DNA from: Talinum fruticosum
Taxonomy: Eukaryota; Streptophyta; Magnoliopsida; Caryophyllales; Talinaceae
Direction of reading: 5' to 3'
Assembly: GCA_021018815.1 (NCBI GenBank)
Contig: JAITYX010000041.1
Location: 1,178,001-1,242,000, forward strand
Length of the DNA stretch: 64,000 nt
This document shows, in pieces, positions 48,126 through 59,574 of this stretch. The position numbers and the translations under genes were made by a program. Below the pieces are notes generated by a model, which did no database searches, was not told where the DNA came from, and was given only the letters and a program-made list of their open reading frames with translations. Each line of letters begins with the position of its first letter. Within the stretch, counting starts at the first letter, position 1.

Positions 48126-50252
48126 ATGCCTTCCATTGCACTTGTTCATGGTGCGTATGGGTTCTCGAAACCCATACCGGGTTAACGCTTGAGATCCGGG
48201 CTTCAAATCGGTCATCTTCGCTAACCACGGGATTTCTCAAGGTAATTGTCTGTCCGTTTACTCGCTTAAGAAGTACGATTAAGGTTCAAATTAATCGCCG
48301 AGGTAAGTATCTTTTTCTGTTTTTGGCTTTGTTATTTTTTATTTTTACTTTTTTTAACGTGCTCTTGCTTCTCGATCCTTCTTCTCTCTTGTCTAGTTGC
48401 TAGTTTTGAAGGATTGCCTTCTCTCTGCGAATTTTTGGTGTGGGTTTTGGGAATTTTCAATATTCATGTTCTTGGTGAGCACTTGTTCACTTCCGTTATG
48501 ATTCAGTCTTGGTTACTGTTATGGGCGGTTCTTTTGATGGGATTTTGTGGTACTATAAATTTCGGGGTGGGGGTTCGGTTTTCTACAACACTTCCTACTC
48601 CCTCCATCTCTCAGCCTTCCTTACTCATGTTTGATAGCCCTCCTAATCCTACGGAAATCAACCATGTCCTACCACTCGATTTACACGAAAATTCCCCTCC
48701 TAGTCCTCCTTCCCAACTTCTAGCTTCAAACCTGTTGGCTGGAAGCGTTCATCCACATCTCGAGCAATTCTCCTCCGACCACCCACTCAACTTTCTCCGA
48801 CAAGGTTAAGTTCGGCGTGGATGGTTCACATGCTATTCGACCTTCCTCGACTGGCCGGAACCTAGTGTTCGAATCACGGGAAATGGAGATGATTACCCGA
48901 ATAGGTTAACCGACATCCCTCCCGTTTCTGTTCCTAATCCTACTTGTACTAATTTGCTTTACCATGCTTCGTCCTCTATGTCTAATTTGGATACTCTTAA
49001 ATCGCTGTGTCTATTGGGCAAGGTGTGGGGAGAGCAGATTGCCTCGCATACTTGTCAAATGGAAAACTAAAATAGATTGGAAGTCCGTGAAAGGGTCTAT
49101 TGATTATGTTGAAGCTGGGTAATGGTTGGTTCTTATTTATATTTGCTAATTTGGAGGATAAAAATTTTGTTTGGTTTAATCGGCCTTGGTTTGTTCAAGG
49201 GTTGAATCTGGTGCTTAAGCCGTGGATACCCTTCTTTGACCCCTATGCTTCTACAATTGATAGAATTGATCAATGGATCCGAATTCCAAGACTCCCTTGG
49301 GAGTTTTGGAACTTAAAGCATTATCAATTCTACTCAAGTCTCGTGGGAGAGGTGGTTAGGCTGGATAATCACATCTTGCTTAGGCAAAAGGAAAACGTGC
49401 TCGTGTGCTGTGTTAATGTGGACATTTCCCAGCCCCTTAGAGGTGCTATCACTGTGGGTGACTCTTCCTTTTCTATGTCTCTCCCTCTTACCTATGAAGG
49501 ATTACATGAGGTATGTGCCTTGTGTGGTCGTGAATCTCATATCTTTGGAAGCTCGCCCCAATATCCCGGTTGAGTCTAAGATCGAAGTCGTGGTGGAAAA
49601 ATTTAACAATCACGGATTTTCTAATTCTGGTGAGAGTGTTGCCACTAAGATTGGGTTTTATTGGCCTTGACCATGGGTATGAGAAGTGGATTAGAGTCTC
49701 ACCCAAAAACGAGGAGGAACCTTTAAAGCCGATCATAGTGTACCGCTTTAGCTGGAACTGTTAAAGCTGCGAAACTAATCTCCATGGCCCGAAGTCGCTT
49801 ATTGAGGCTACTAGGAATGAGACTTCTACTGGAGGGTTAGCCTCTGGGGTCCATCCTCTGGGTACCTCTTCCATTATCCATCCCCGCTCCCTCTAGATGA
49901 AAGAATCCAGGTTATTGCTAATAACTCGGATAGGGCATTTTATCACTTCCTAGTGCTCCGGAAGGAATTCTTAGTCCCAATTCCACTCTTCTCTTTAATG
50001 AAGCCGACCCTTTGCAGCAGAGCATGACTCTCCCGACTCTGCTGGTAACTCGGTTATGGATCTTGACTTTCCGGATGGTAAAGATGATCCGCCTACTGAT
50101 GAGAACTTTTGTGAATGTGATATTGGAGATGAATTCTCGATTTCTACCGACTCGTCTAAGAAAAGGAGAACGAATCAAGATGAGGAAGAGTTTTCCTCAT
50201 TTGCTTCGCTGTGTAGGCTATGACTTGCTTAACTTTTATCATTATGTCTTGT
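48126..50252 (+). pseudogene. LINE-2 ORF1 (DUF4283/zinc knuckle protein), broken
   Basis: The start is uncertain; the ATG at 48126 is one option. The clear part is 49060-49573: NGWFLFIFANLEDKNFVWF, the DUF4283 core PWFVQGLNLVLKPW, IPRLPWEFWNLKHYQF, then PLRGAITVGDSSFSM and the zinc knuckle CALCGRESHIF at about 49518. The third zinc ligand is kept, but the final cysteine is replaced near the SSPQYPG end. A tail rich in Asp/Glu (50035-50220, read across frames) ends ORF1. It would bind element RNA. Confidence 0.75.
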
Positions 50253-50927
50253 AATGGGTTGAGTTCTTTGGGCTTTTGTTGCTTGTATTAGGCAAGTGTT
50301 GTTTGTTCTTTTTTGGGTGACTTTAGTCTTGTTTGGTTCGGGGGTTTTAGAGGTTTATGTTAGGTTTGTTTTTATGTTAAAAGGGTTGGTGTTTACTCAG
50401 CAACTAATAAGGATAGTGATGTTTTCTACTTTATGAATGCTTAAGTACTTTTCAGTTTATATCTTTGGTATGTTTAAATTCATGAAAGAATATACTTGGT
50501 CTCCTTTGTTCCCGTCTCATAGAAGCTATGTTGTATCTATTTATTGAACGGGCTAAATTTTGCTCTCTGTTTTTGGCCTTTTTCTTTCTGTCCCCTCCCC
50601 TTTGTTTCATTCTTGTCCGTGACTTTTGGGAGACCTTATTTCTAGTCAACATTTCTTTTCTATCCTCTTTCGGTTGGCCTAGTTATGCTATTTTTCTCAA
50701 CTTTCCGGCCACTCCCATAGTTCATTTACCTTCTCATTGTTGCTATTTTGGTTTGTATCTTTTCTCTCGTGGATCCTTCATTCTACCTCATCCTTATAGA
50801 CGTTGTTTTCTTTGTGATAATATTCTTTTTTTCATTGATGTTACCTTACGTGGCGGATTGCATTTACTATGCATGAGGTCATGGCCTAGGGAAGGAATTC
50901 TCACTTTTTTGGTCATATAACTGGGTC
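50253..50927 (+). other. LINE-2 inter-ORF spacer, 5' part
   Basis: T-rich, noncoding. The second part of the spacer lies beyond the CACTA element (58608-59574). Confidence 0.5.
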
Positions 50928-50930
50928 TAG
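50928..50930. repeat. CACTA target-site duplication TAG, left
   Basis: TAG directly before CACTACGAG. It is repeated at 58605-58607. Confidence 0.8.
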
Positions 50931-51518
50931 CACTACGAGTAAAATAGTAAATTAGCGTCGGATGAAATTGGACGCCAACTCAACAAAATCCGAAGCTAAT
51001 CGCATTTAGCGTCGAATTAGAGTCGGATTAAAATCGACGCAGAAGACCTCGACACTAAAAACTTTAGCGTCCGATTCATCATCCGACGTGAATTAGCGTC
51101 GGATCCGTGTCCGACGCTAATTTTGCCCTTTTTCAGCTACATCTCCATTCTAGTGTCCGATTTTGAGGTTAGCGTCCGATTTTTGACTCAAATAGCGTCC
51201 GATTTAGTGTCGGACGCTAAAGTCCGACACTAAATGTTCGCTTGTTTTGCGGAAGCTTCTTTTACATTTGCTATTCCCTTTTACATATATTTCCTACAAA
51301 ACATTTATATAAACTTCGACTTCTTCTATACAGAATAATCCATGAATACACAAATATATTGTGATTCATTCTTTGCACAATCATCCACAAACCACCAACT
51401 ATTCAAAAAAACAACGAACATTCGCAATTAAGTTATATAATAATTTTATCCAACAAATCAATTCAAAGTTCAACAAACAAACCATGCAAAAAATTACTTA
51501 GAACCACCGGACATCCTG

Positions 51519-52915
51519 TCAACTTGTGATTGGAGGTTTTGAATGAGTTTCATTGCTTCTTCCATGGTCTTTTGCTTGACTCTCGACCGAGTTTTCTTTG
51601 CTATTCAAGTTGTTCTTGGGTTGATTGAAGTTGTGATTGTAGCTTAGAATAAGTCGAGGAATTGTAGGTAGCACTCGTAGAGGATGTCGAGGTAGTAGGC
51701 TTCTCGTAGAACATTGTTGCGGAATTACCCAATCCATAGATGGTTGATTGTTTACTCCACCCACCCGACACCTCATAGTAGAGGGTCTCTGCCTCTTTGT
51801 CCCCTCCTAAATACCACGCTCGGCTCTAACTACTTCATATTTTTCCTGCAAAAGGAAAGCATCCATTGTCCATTCAATATGAATATCCCCTACAATTGTC
51901 CATTTCACTCTATTTGCTTGTAAAGGTTTATGGAGATAATATTCTTACCCACAGAGATTTGGACCGAGTCATAGACGAAAACCTTTCCAGATTGAGCATC
52001 TTCCTTACTACGACTCCTCACAAACAATGCAGATGGAGTAGGATTCTTCCCTTACTTGATCTAGGTATACAAAATATGCAATAAAGTTACACAAATTAAA
52101 TTATGTGTATAAAATGAAAGAAAACCAAAATACTAGAATTTATACTATTTGGATCTGCGAGATCTACGGTTGAGACTAACCCTTGGCTATGTAAGGTTCC
52201 TGCTTTTGGGCCTTCTGTCCTATTCTTGAAGCATTGGGCATATTTTTTTGAAATTCAGAGGTACTTCTTAGGCCCTTCAACCTCTCTCACCCCTCATCCG
52301 ACAACCAAGTTATTGGTTTATCATCGGGCCTTTTTCCAGACCTTACTCGCTAAGTTCCTCAAATTTTTACCAACTTTCTTCTTCCACTCTGCATAGACTT
52401 CTTGAGAAAGTTCTAGAGCCCAAGTATACTTGCCCTGTTTTATGCAAATATTAACAAACATAAATTGAAAATATTAAAAACTACTCATATATATCCAATT
52501 GTTTTCAAGTTTTTTACCTCAAAAGTCCTCCACAAAAGTTGTAACTCTTCTTTAAGGAGATTTGATAAACATGTGCACTGGTCATTGTAGAAATTCTTGA
52601 TATCATCTGATGTAGCTCATGACAACTTCCACTTAATGAACCTGTAATAAAATTATTAAGTTAAAAGTACCCAAAGAATACGAAAATAAACCAAATTACC
52701 GAGACATACCACCAGTTATCATCATCCTTTGCCAAAACTCTTTTCCTACAAGCTGCCCCTTGTTGTGAGCTATCTCCCTGTGATGATGATGATTGAGCCT
52801 GGACTATAGCTTTATCGGCCCCAACATTGGAATCGGAACCGGAAGTAGGCGCACCATGATTTAGCGCAAAACCTTTTGTTCGAGGCATACTTGTATATAC
52901 AACGAATAATGTCAT
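51519..52915 (-). pseudogene. CACTA second gene (TnpA/Transposase_24-like), probably multi-exon and decayed
   Basis: The start chosen is MPRTKGFALNHGAPTSGSDS at 52888 (an upstream in-frame ATG exists at 52915). A Ser/Gln-rich N-terminus is followed by RKRVLAKDDDNWW. Further down are pieces compatible with the Transposase_24 region (KYTWALELSQEVYAEWKKKV at about 52430, LRNLASKVWKKAR at about 52360) and a C-terminal part at 51776-51519. In En/Spm the corresponding protein binds subterminal repeats. The assignment rests on position and short motifs. Confidence 0.6.
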
Positions 52916-53037
52916 GCAAAGAAAATTTAAGTATATATATTCAAAAATAAATTAATATACACAAAAAAATCAAAACATAAATTAAAATCATAACATAGAT
53001 CGTTTGGTTATCAATGTCATGAGATTACAATATTACT

Positions 53038-56000
53038 TCAAAAATCATCATCATCATTAGCTACAATGTCATCATCAATGTCATTATACAATAAAAGACT
53101 GTCATCATCTACCTCTCCTTCAAAATTATCATCCTCGTTTTCAGCATTGAAATCGACTTCATTAGCTTCCTCTTTAATTATGTCCTCAAGTTCATTTTCA
53201 ACTCCTTCTTGGACTCCTTCGAACTCACACAAAGTAGGAGAATTTTCATTAGTATCCTCTTGGAATGCTATATCATTGAGTGGTGCTTTAATGGTTGATC
53301 TTGATTTTATCTTAATCACCGCCCACCATTGGTTTCTATCGTTCCTTATATTTGGATAAGGGGTAAAATACACTTGCATAACTTGGAATGCCAATACAAA
53401 TGGATCATACTTTGGGTACTTCTTTGTATGGTTGACATCCGCTAATTTATATTGCTTGTGTATATTAATACCCCTTATAGAATCAAACCATTCACATTTG
53501 AACAAAACCGTCTTGTAAGAACGAGAATCCCCAACATACTCTAACTCAATCACCTCTTGAAAAATGCCATAATAATGAATGTCATCTACCCCTTTCACGG
53601 ATACCCCATAGTTCATATTGGCCTTGTTTCGACCGTATTTATGGGTGTGAAAGTTGTAATTATTTATGTAATAATGGTTAAAACTACGCACATCCTTCTT
53701 TGGACCAAGTGTCAAACTTTTAATTACTCCATTGTTCTCGTTCAAATGAAAAACCTACGCCATTAAAATATAAGTTAATGAAAATGGAATACATATTTAA
53801 ACCACTGCAACACAACATCAATATACTAACCTTCTCTCGAAACCATTTTGGGAATTCTTTATTAAACTTACTCCATACTTCAGCTTTCTTAACACGTGGA
53901 TGTAGTGTAATCATTTCATCTTCAAATTGCCTTAGTTGGGGAAAATGCTTATTATTAGTTCGTTATCATTAAAAGATAATATATGATAAAATTATTCAAG
54001 TTGATAGTCGTACCATTCATAATCCTCTAATATTTCACAATTCTGAAGAATGTATGCATGAGCTGCATCATACTCGCGTTGATCAAGGTATCTCATACGT
54101 CCTTCACTAGGGGCATATCCGACATTAAAGGAGAAGACATCCGGAATGTGTTCACCTTGATTCTCCTCTATATGAGGATATACATTTCGCCCAAGATCTC
54201 TTGTTTACGTGTCAACATTTTGCTCAAAGTAAGCGGCACGAAAATTTGAAATCTCATCTGTTAGATATGCATTGCAAATGGACTATTCAACACAAGCTTT
54301 ATTGCCGACTTTCTTCTTTAAATGATGCAGAAATCTGCATCATAAGTACAAATATTTACTATCATCACTACAAAATATTAATTGACAACTTTATAAGAAT
54401 CACTCGATACCTTTCAAATGGATACATCCATCTATACTGAACGGGTCCACCCACTTTAGCCTCATATGGTAAGTGCACAGGAAGATGCTCCATCACATTG
54501 AAGAAAGATGGAGGGAAGATCATCTCCATCTTACACAGTATTTCGAGGATATTTGCCTCTAATTGGAGTACATTCTCCCTTCGCAAATGAGTGGCGCATA
54601 AATCCTGAAGAATTAGCTTAGTTCTGTAAGAACTTTCCAAACATTTGGAGGCGATAATTCCCTCAATGCTATGGGTAATAATTGCTCCATAAGGATGTGA
54701 TAATCATGGCTTTTCAAATTATGCAACTTTGCATTTTTTCCATCAACACATCGACTTAAATTACTAGCATATCCGTCGGGTAACTTAAGTTGTTTTAGCC
54801 ACTCACATAAAGCTTTTCTTGCCTCTTTATTCATAACATATGGAACGTCTGAAACAGTTTCAGTTCGTCCTCCATCAGCATGTTCGATGAGTCCGAATGT
54901 TTAGCTTTCGACGCTTACAATGAGTGGCTAAATCCTTTCTTGCGTTGATGTCATCCTTAGTTTTTCCCTTTACATCCATGATTGTGTTGATTACTTGATC
55001 AAACACATTCTTTTCGACATGCATGATATCTAAATTGTAACGTATGAGAAGGTCTTTCCAATATGGCAATTCCCATAATATGCTTCGCTTTGTCCAATTG
55101 TGAGACTCGAGATAACCACCAATTGAGCCATGATAATCAACAGAGTTAGGCATCATACATATGCGATCCCATATTTGATCACCTTTAAGACGAGGAGGAG
55201 GAGGTGAATAGTCGACCTTATTTTTAAAAAAGCACTCTTGTTAGACCTAAAACAATGACCTTCGGGAAGAAATTGTCTATGACAATCAAACCATGTGGTC
55301 TTCTTCCCATGTTTTAGTCTCGAATGCATTCGTGTTTTCCATGCAATAAGGACAAGCTAATTTCCCTGATTTCATCCAACCCGAAAGCATACCATATGCT
55401 GGAAAGTCACTTATTGTCCACATAACTGCTGCCTTCAACGTAAAGTTATTCTTTTTCGAAACATCATACGTTTGAAGGCCAACATCCCACAAGTGCTTCA
55501 ATTCCTCAATGAGGGGTTGTAAATAAATGCTAAGTTTCCCCTTAGGACTCTTTGGGCCAGGAATCAACAAAGTAAGAAACATGAACTATCTCTTCATACA
55601 CAACCAAGGTGGTAAATTGTATGGAGTTACAATTACGGGCCAACAGGAATACGTCCGCCCAAAATTGCCAAATGAGGCGAAGCCATCGGTACATAAACCT
55701 AATCGAACATTGCGAGGTTCAGCGGCAAATTCTTTGAAAGTGACATCGAAATGCTTCCAGGCTTCACTATCACATGGATGTGCCATTGAGCCACTTTGAC
55801 GTGGATTTTCATAATGCCACCTCATTTGGGCCGCTGTGTCATTCGTCACATACAATCTTTGTAATCTCGGCCCAATTGGAAAGTATATTAGTACTTTCTT
55901 TGCAATACCTTTACCCCTCAATGTCTTCTTCTCATATCTATCGATCCCACAATGCTCACATCTATCCAAATTCATTTTATCTTTCCAATATAACATGCAT

Positions 56001-56660
56001 CCATTTGGACAAACATCAATTCTCTCATGTGGAAGTTCCAAAGCAGCAAGCGGCTTCTTTGCAGAATAATAAGTGTCGGTCAACTCGAGTATTAGGTTGA
56101 CACATTTCCTTCATCGGTGCCAACAAATTTTCAATAGCTCTATTTAGGAGATTAAACTCACATTTGATGTTAATGAGCCGTGAGATAACCGACAATAAAG
56201 ACAAATCACACCCCTCGTACAAAGGTCTCTTAACCGCTTCCAACATTTCAAAGAATTTTTTGCATCTTCATTTGGTTCTTCATCCACACTTTCATCATCA
56301 ATCCATGTTGAGGACATAGGCCCAAATGCATCCATCAACATTTCATGCATTGATTCAACTCTGTGGATTTGACGACCCTTGATTGTTCACTTCTAAATCG
56401 GGGTAAGTCTCTCCATGGTTAACCCAATGAAAATAATTAGCGCGAAACCCATGTTTATACAAATGTAATTTCACGGTATCCTCATCTAAGAAAGACACGT
56501 TGCCACATTTACTACAAGGGCACCTCATCTTCTTCGACCTCTTGAAGCTTTCTTCTTGTTTAGCAAATGGAATAAATTCCTCTTCTATCCTGCGAATGAA
56601 CTCCTTGTTCAAGTATTTTCCATCAAACCTTTTATACGTCCACTCTCTATTTGTCTCCAT
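53038..56660 (-). pseudogene. CACTA TNP2-type transposase, broken
   Basis: The start METNREWTYKRFDGKYL at 56660 is the N-terminus of the transposase-associated domain, with zinc ligands in MRCPCSKCGN and HLYKHGF. The TNP2 core spans 56083-55286: YYSAKKPLAALELPHERID, CPNGCMLYWKD, CEHCG, GLCTDGFASFGNFGRTYS (catalytic region), WPVIVTPYNLPPWLCMK, then LLIPGPKSPKG. DUF4218 follows at 55060-54600 (DIMHVEKNVFDQVINTIMD, LKSHDYHILMEQLLPIALRE), and DUF4216 at 53745-53038 (NYGVSVKGVDDIHYYGI, CEWFDSIRGI, QVYFTPYPN) with an acidic tail ending in Asp repeats. Introns or frameshifts separate the parts at about 56350, 55586, 55200 and 54870. Domain order matches intact plant CACTA transposases. Confidence 0.9.
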
Positions 56661-56820
56661 TACTGCAAATATATACGATTTTAAAATAGTTAAGTACGTT
56701 CATCTTTTACAATTACCAATCAATCAAACTTGCGTAATGTTTTACATTGTATTTTTTATAATGACAATTGCATGCCCTACATCTTTCTTTAGGGATAAGT
56801 GGTCCTATACCCATTCATGA

Positions 56821-57590
56821 ATAATATAATATTAGATTGTGCAGCTACGTCCTTGCATACTTTGACAAAATTTTGGCAGCATTTCCCTTAGTTCTCCAAG
56901 TACGATCTATAAAGATGAGATGAATAATGTCTATGGTAAAATAATTCACCCGGACATTACGCGTCACATCTTTATAATAGTACCTAGAGAACACATGGAA
57001 ATTGTCGCCTTAAATATGCCAAAGTGTATGCAAGGATTTAGTAACTTGCACAACCTAATACCATATTATTCTTAAACGCGTCCAACACGGACAATTCAAA
57101 AACTTGTACATAATAAAGTTTTATATCAACACCATACACATGAGAATGTGTATAACTTGCTGATATACCTTGTTATGTACAAATTTTTAAACAGGTTTTC
57201 TAAGCTTTATGAAATGCATATATATATATATAATAGCTACTATTTAAAATTTTTAGACGTTTAGTATTCTAACTTTTAAAATTAGCTATATTTTATTAAT
57301 AATAGATGATTAAAAAGTTAAAATGATAATAAAATAAAATAAAAAGTAGGAGAATGGCCAACATATACATTGCTCGTACGAGTATGATTAAACACACAGG
57401 GCAAAAGCTCAATAGCTTACATAATATAGCAAGAAAAGGCTAACATTCTGCATATACATCATTGTTCATAGGTATGCTTACATGAAACTTTGGGCCCAAC
57501 TAATACGAAAATCATGGCACATATAAACAATAAAACTAATCTCAGCCATTGAATTAAACCTTCATCTCTGTTATATTTCTTTGTGGCATT
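56821..57590. other. CACTA 5' interior, noncoding
   Basis: AT-rich, with an AT microsatellite at about 57218-57232. No coding signal. Confidence 0.5.
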
Positions 57591-57899
57591 TCATCAAACA
57601 TTTGCATTTAAAAATTCACCGAAAATAATACAAAAGAGCAAAGCATTGAGAAACAATCGGGGAGGGAGAGAGACAAAACCCGAATTCTCAAGCTTCAAAT
57701 GGCAAGAGAGAGGGAAAAGGTGAAGCTTTCGATGATGGACAAGCAGGAGTAGAAATCGGTTCAGGAGCCCCCAAACACTGTAAACTCTGGATGATAGAGG
57801 AATCATTTGATACATGAAAGTAAATCTCGTGAAACAAAATTACATTAAGGATTGTCCAAGTTTAATAGTGGAACTGGAAATTCTTTTAGCCAAAAAAAT

Positions 57900-58325
57900 T
57901 CAAAATTCACAGAACAAGCCTCGAGTAGTAGTAGTAATTGCATCCTTATTCGGAAACAACAACGATGAATTCAAAGCAAAGGCACGAAATTCAACAAATT
58001 GAGCTCGAATTCGCAAATTACTAGGACAGAGAAGATAGTACCGGAATTTGCAGCGGTAGTAAACAAAGAACGCAACACTATTCGCCGGAAAGAAACACTG
58101 GTGACCGAAGACACCGGCGCCGAAGAGGAGCGAAGGCACCGGCGCCGAGACGAGCGAAGAAGCTAGTAGACGAGCGAAGACGTTGCGTGAGGCGAGGCGT
58201 AAGCTGGAGTAGACTTCGTGTTTACGGCGATAGATACGCCGATGACCGAGGACACTAGCATCGGAGGAGAGCGAAGACGTCGGTCTGGGATCGTCGTTGC
58301 TTGAAGCCTTGTGCACCGGAGGCAA
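57900..58325 (-). other. GC-rich ORF near the CACTA end, possible captured first exon
   Basis: A 141-codon open frame (MPPVHKASSNDDPRPTSSLS) in a stretch much richer in G and C than the rest of the element, next to the subterminal repeats. It may be the first exon/leader of the transposase gene or a captured gene fragment. I do not recognise the sequence. Confidence 0.35.
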
Positions 58326-58604
58326 GGGATGGGAGGGAGAGAGTTAGGGATTGAGAAATTGGAGTCCCGTGAATGTGAGCTACTAAAACCTTATGTTTTT
58401 TGGAGTTAGCGTCGGACACCATTTCGGACTCCAATTAGCGTCGGATTCTTCATCCGACTCTAAAATCGGACGCTAATAGAGTCCGATTTTTTTCCGACTC
58501 AAATAGTGTCTTTTTAAAATCCGACACTAATTTCTTCGAGTATTAGAGTCGAATTTTGTTGTGGTCTCTAAATTCCAACGCTAATCGTGAGTTTTTTTAT
58601 AGTG

Positions 58605-58607
58605 TAG
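58605..58607. repeat. CACTA target-site duplication TAG, right
   Basis: Directly follows the terminal ATAGTG. Confidence 0.8.
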
Positions 58608-59574
58608 ATTCTATGTTTTCATGTTGATGCATAATGTATTACTCATGTTGGTGTGGTGTGATGAGTGAATGCTTTTTGTATCTGCTGCTGCGAGTCCATA
58701 CCTTCGGGCACGAGCAGAAAGACTGCAACTTGTGTGGAGAACTTTGCGAGTTTTTGCTGTTTTTCTAGATCTTTGTAGGGACTTTTGTTTATGGTTTCGA
58801 TTGTTTTGGCTCTAACAGCTATTGAGGAGTATATGTTTAGCACTTTGCATAAGTTGAAAGGGGTAAGTCTTGATGATATGCATCACCGGTGGGTGAGGCC
58901 CGATTCATTCTCCTTGATTGTTCATGATTGGACTTTGGTACCGTTACTTACTTAGGTGGCAATTCCCTTAAGGCTACCCAGTCCTTGGGCGGGCAGCCGG
59001 ATAGGCTATGACCGCTAAGTGAGTCCATAGTCATTGATGAGTACCGAGGAAATTTGAGACTATCTCCCTGTTGGATTTTTCTAGCATGGGTGTTATGGAT
59101 GTTGGTTTGGAAGGGAATGTTTCATTTGAATGGCTTTTATATGAGTTTCTTATGATTTACTTGTTGGCAATATAATCTCTGTTTGAAGCACTTATGTGAT
59201 GTGTTTTTGTGGACTGAAGTCTCGCTGGCAGGAATAATGGGCGCTCAAAGGATGCCAAGGAGGAAGATTCCATCGAGTCTAGGCAAAATTTATAATTGTA
59301 GTTATCTGTGTCTTTTATTTCCCGCTATGACTTATTGGGCGAAAGGATCTTCGAGCTTTTCTAAATTTCCCAAGGCTCTGTTTCGACTACCCTGAAAAGT
59401 GTCCGATTCATCGCTTGGCGAGTTTTTATGCCGTAATACTCTATTTGCACGAGATATGGAACTATTCTAAATTATTACTCACTAGAAACAAACGTGTATC
59501 ACCGATTTGTTAAGTCTCTGGAAGTTTTTCTTTTTCCCAATATGAGCCAATATTGGGACTATTAGATTAGGTTA
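58608..59574 (+). other. LINE-2 inter-ORF spacer, 3' part
   Basis: Noncoding continuation of the LINE between ORF1 and ORF2. No gene signal. Confidence 0.5.

Larger units (their letters stand above)
50931..58604 (-). mobile_element. CACTA (En/Spm) transposon, 7674 bp
   Basis: The ends CACTACGAGTAAAA and (inverted) CACTATAAAAAAAC are flanked by the 3-bp duplication TAG. Subterminal arrays of TTAGCGTCGGAT/TTAGCGTCCGAT motifs occur in both orientations at 50960-51235 and 58400-58585; such arrays are binding sites for the TnpA-type protein. Two gene regions lie on the - strand: TNP2-type transposase (56660-53038) and a second gene (52915 to about 51520). Confidence 0.93.
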
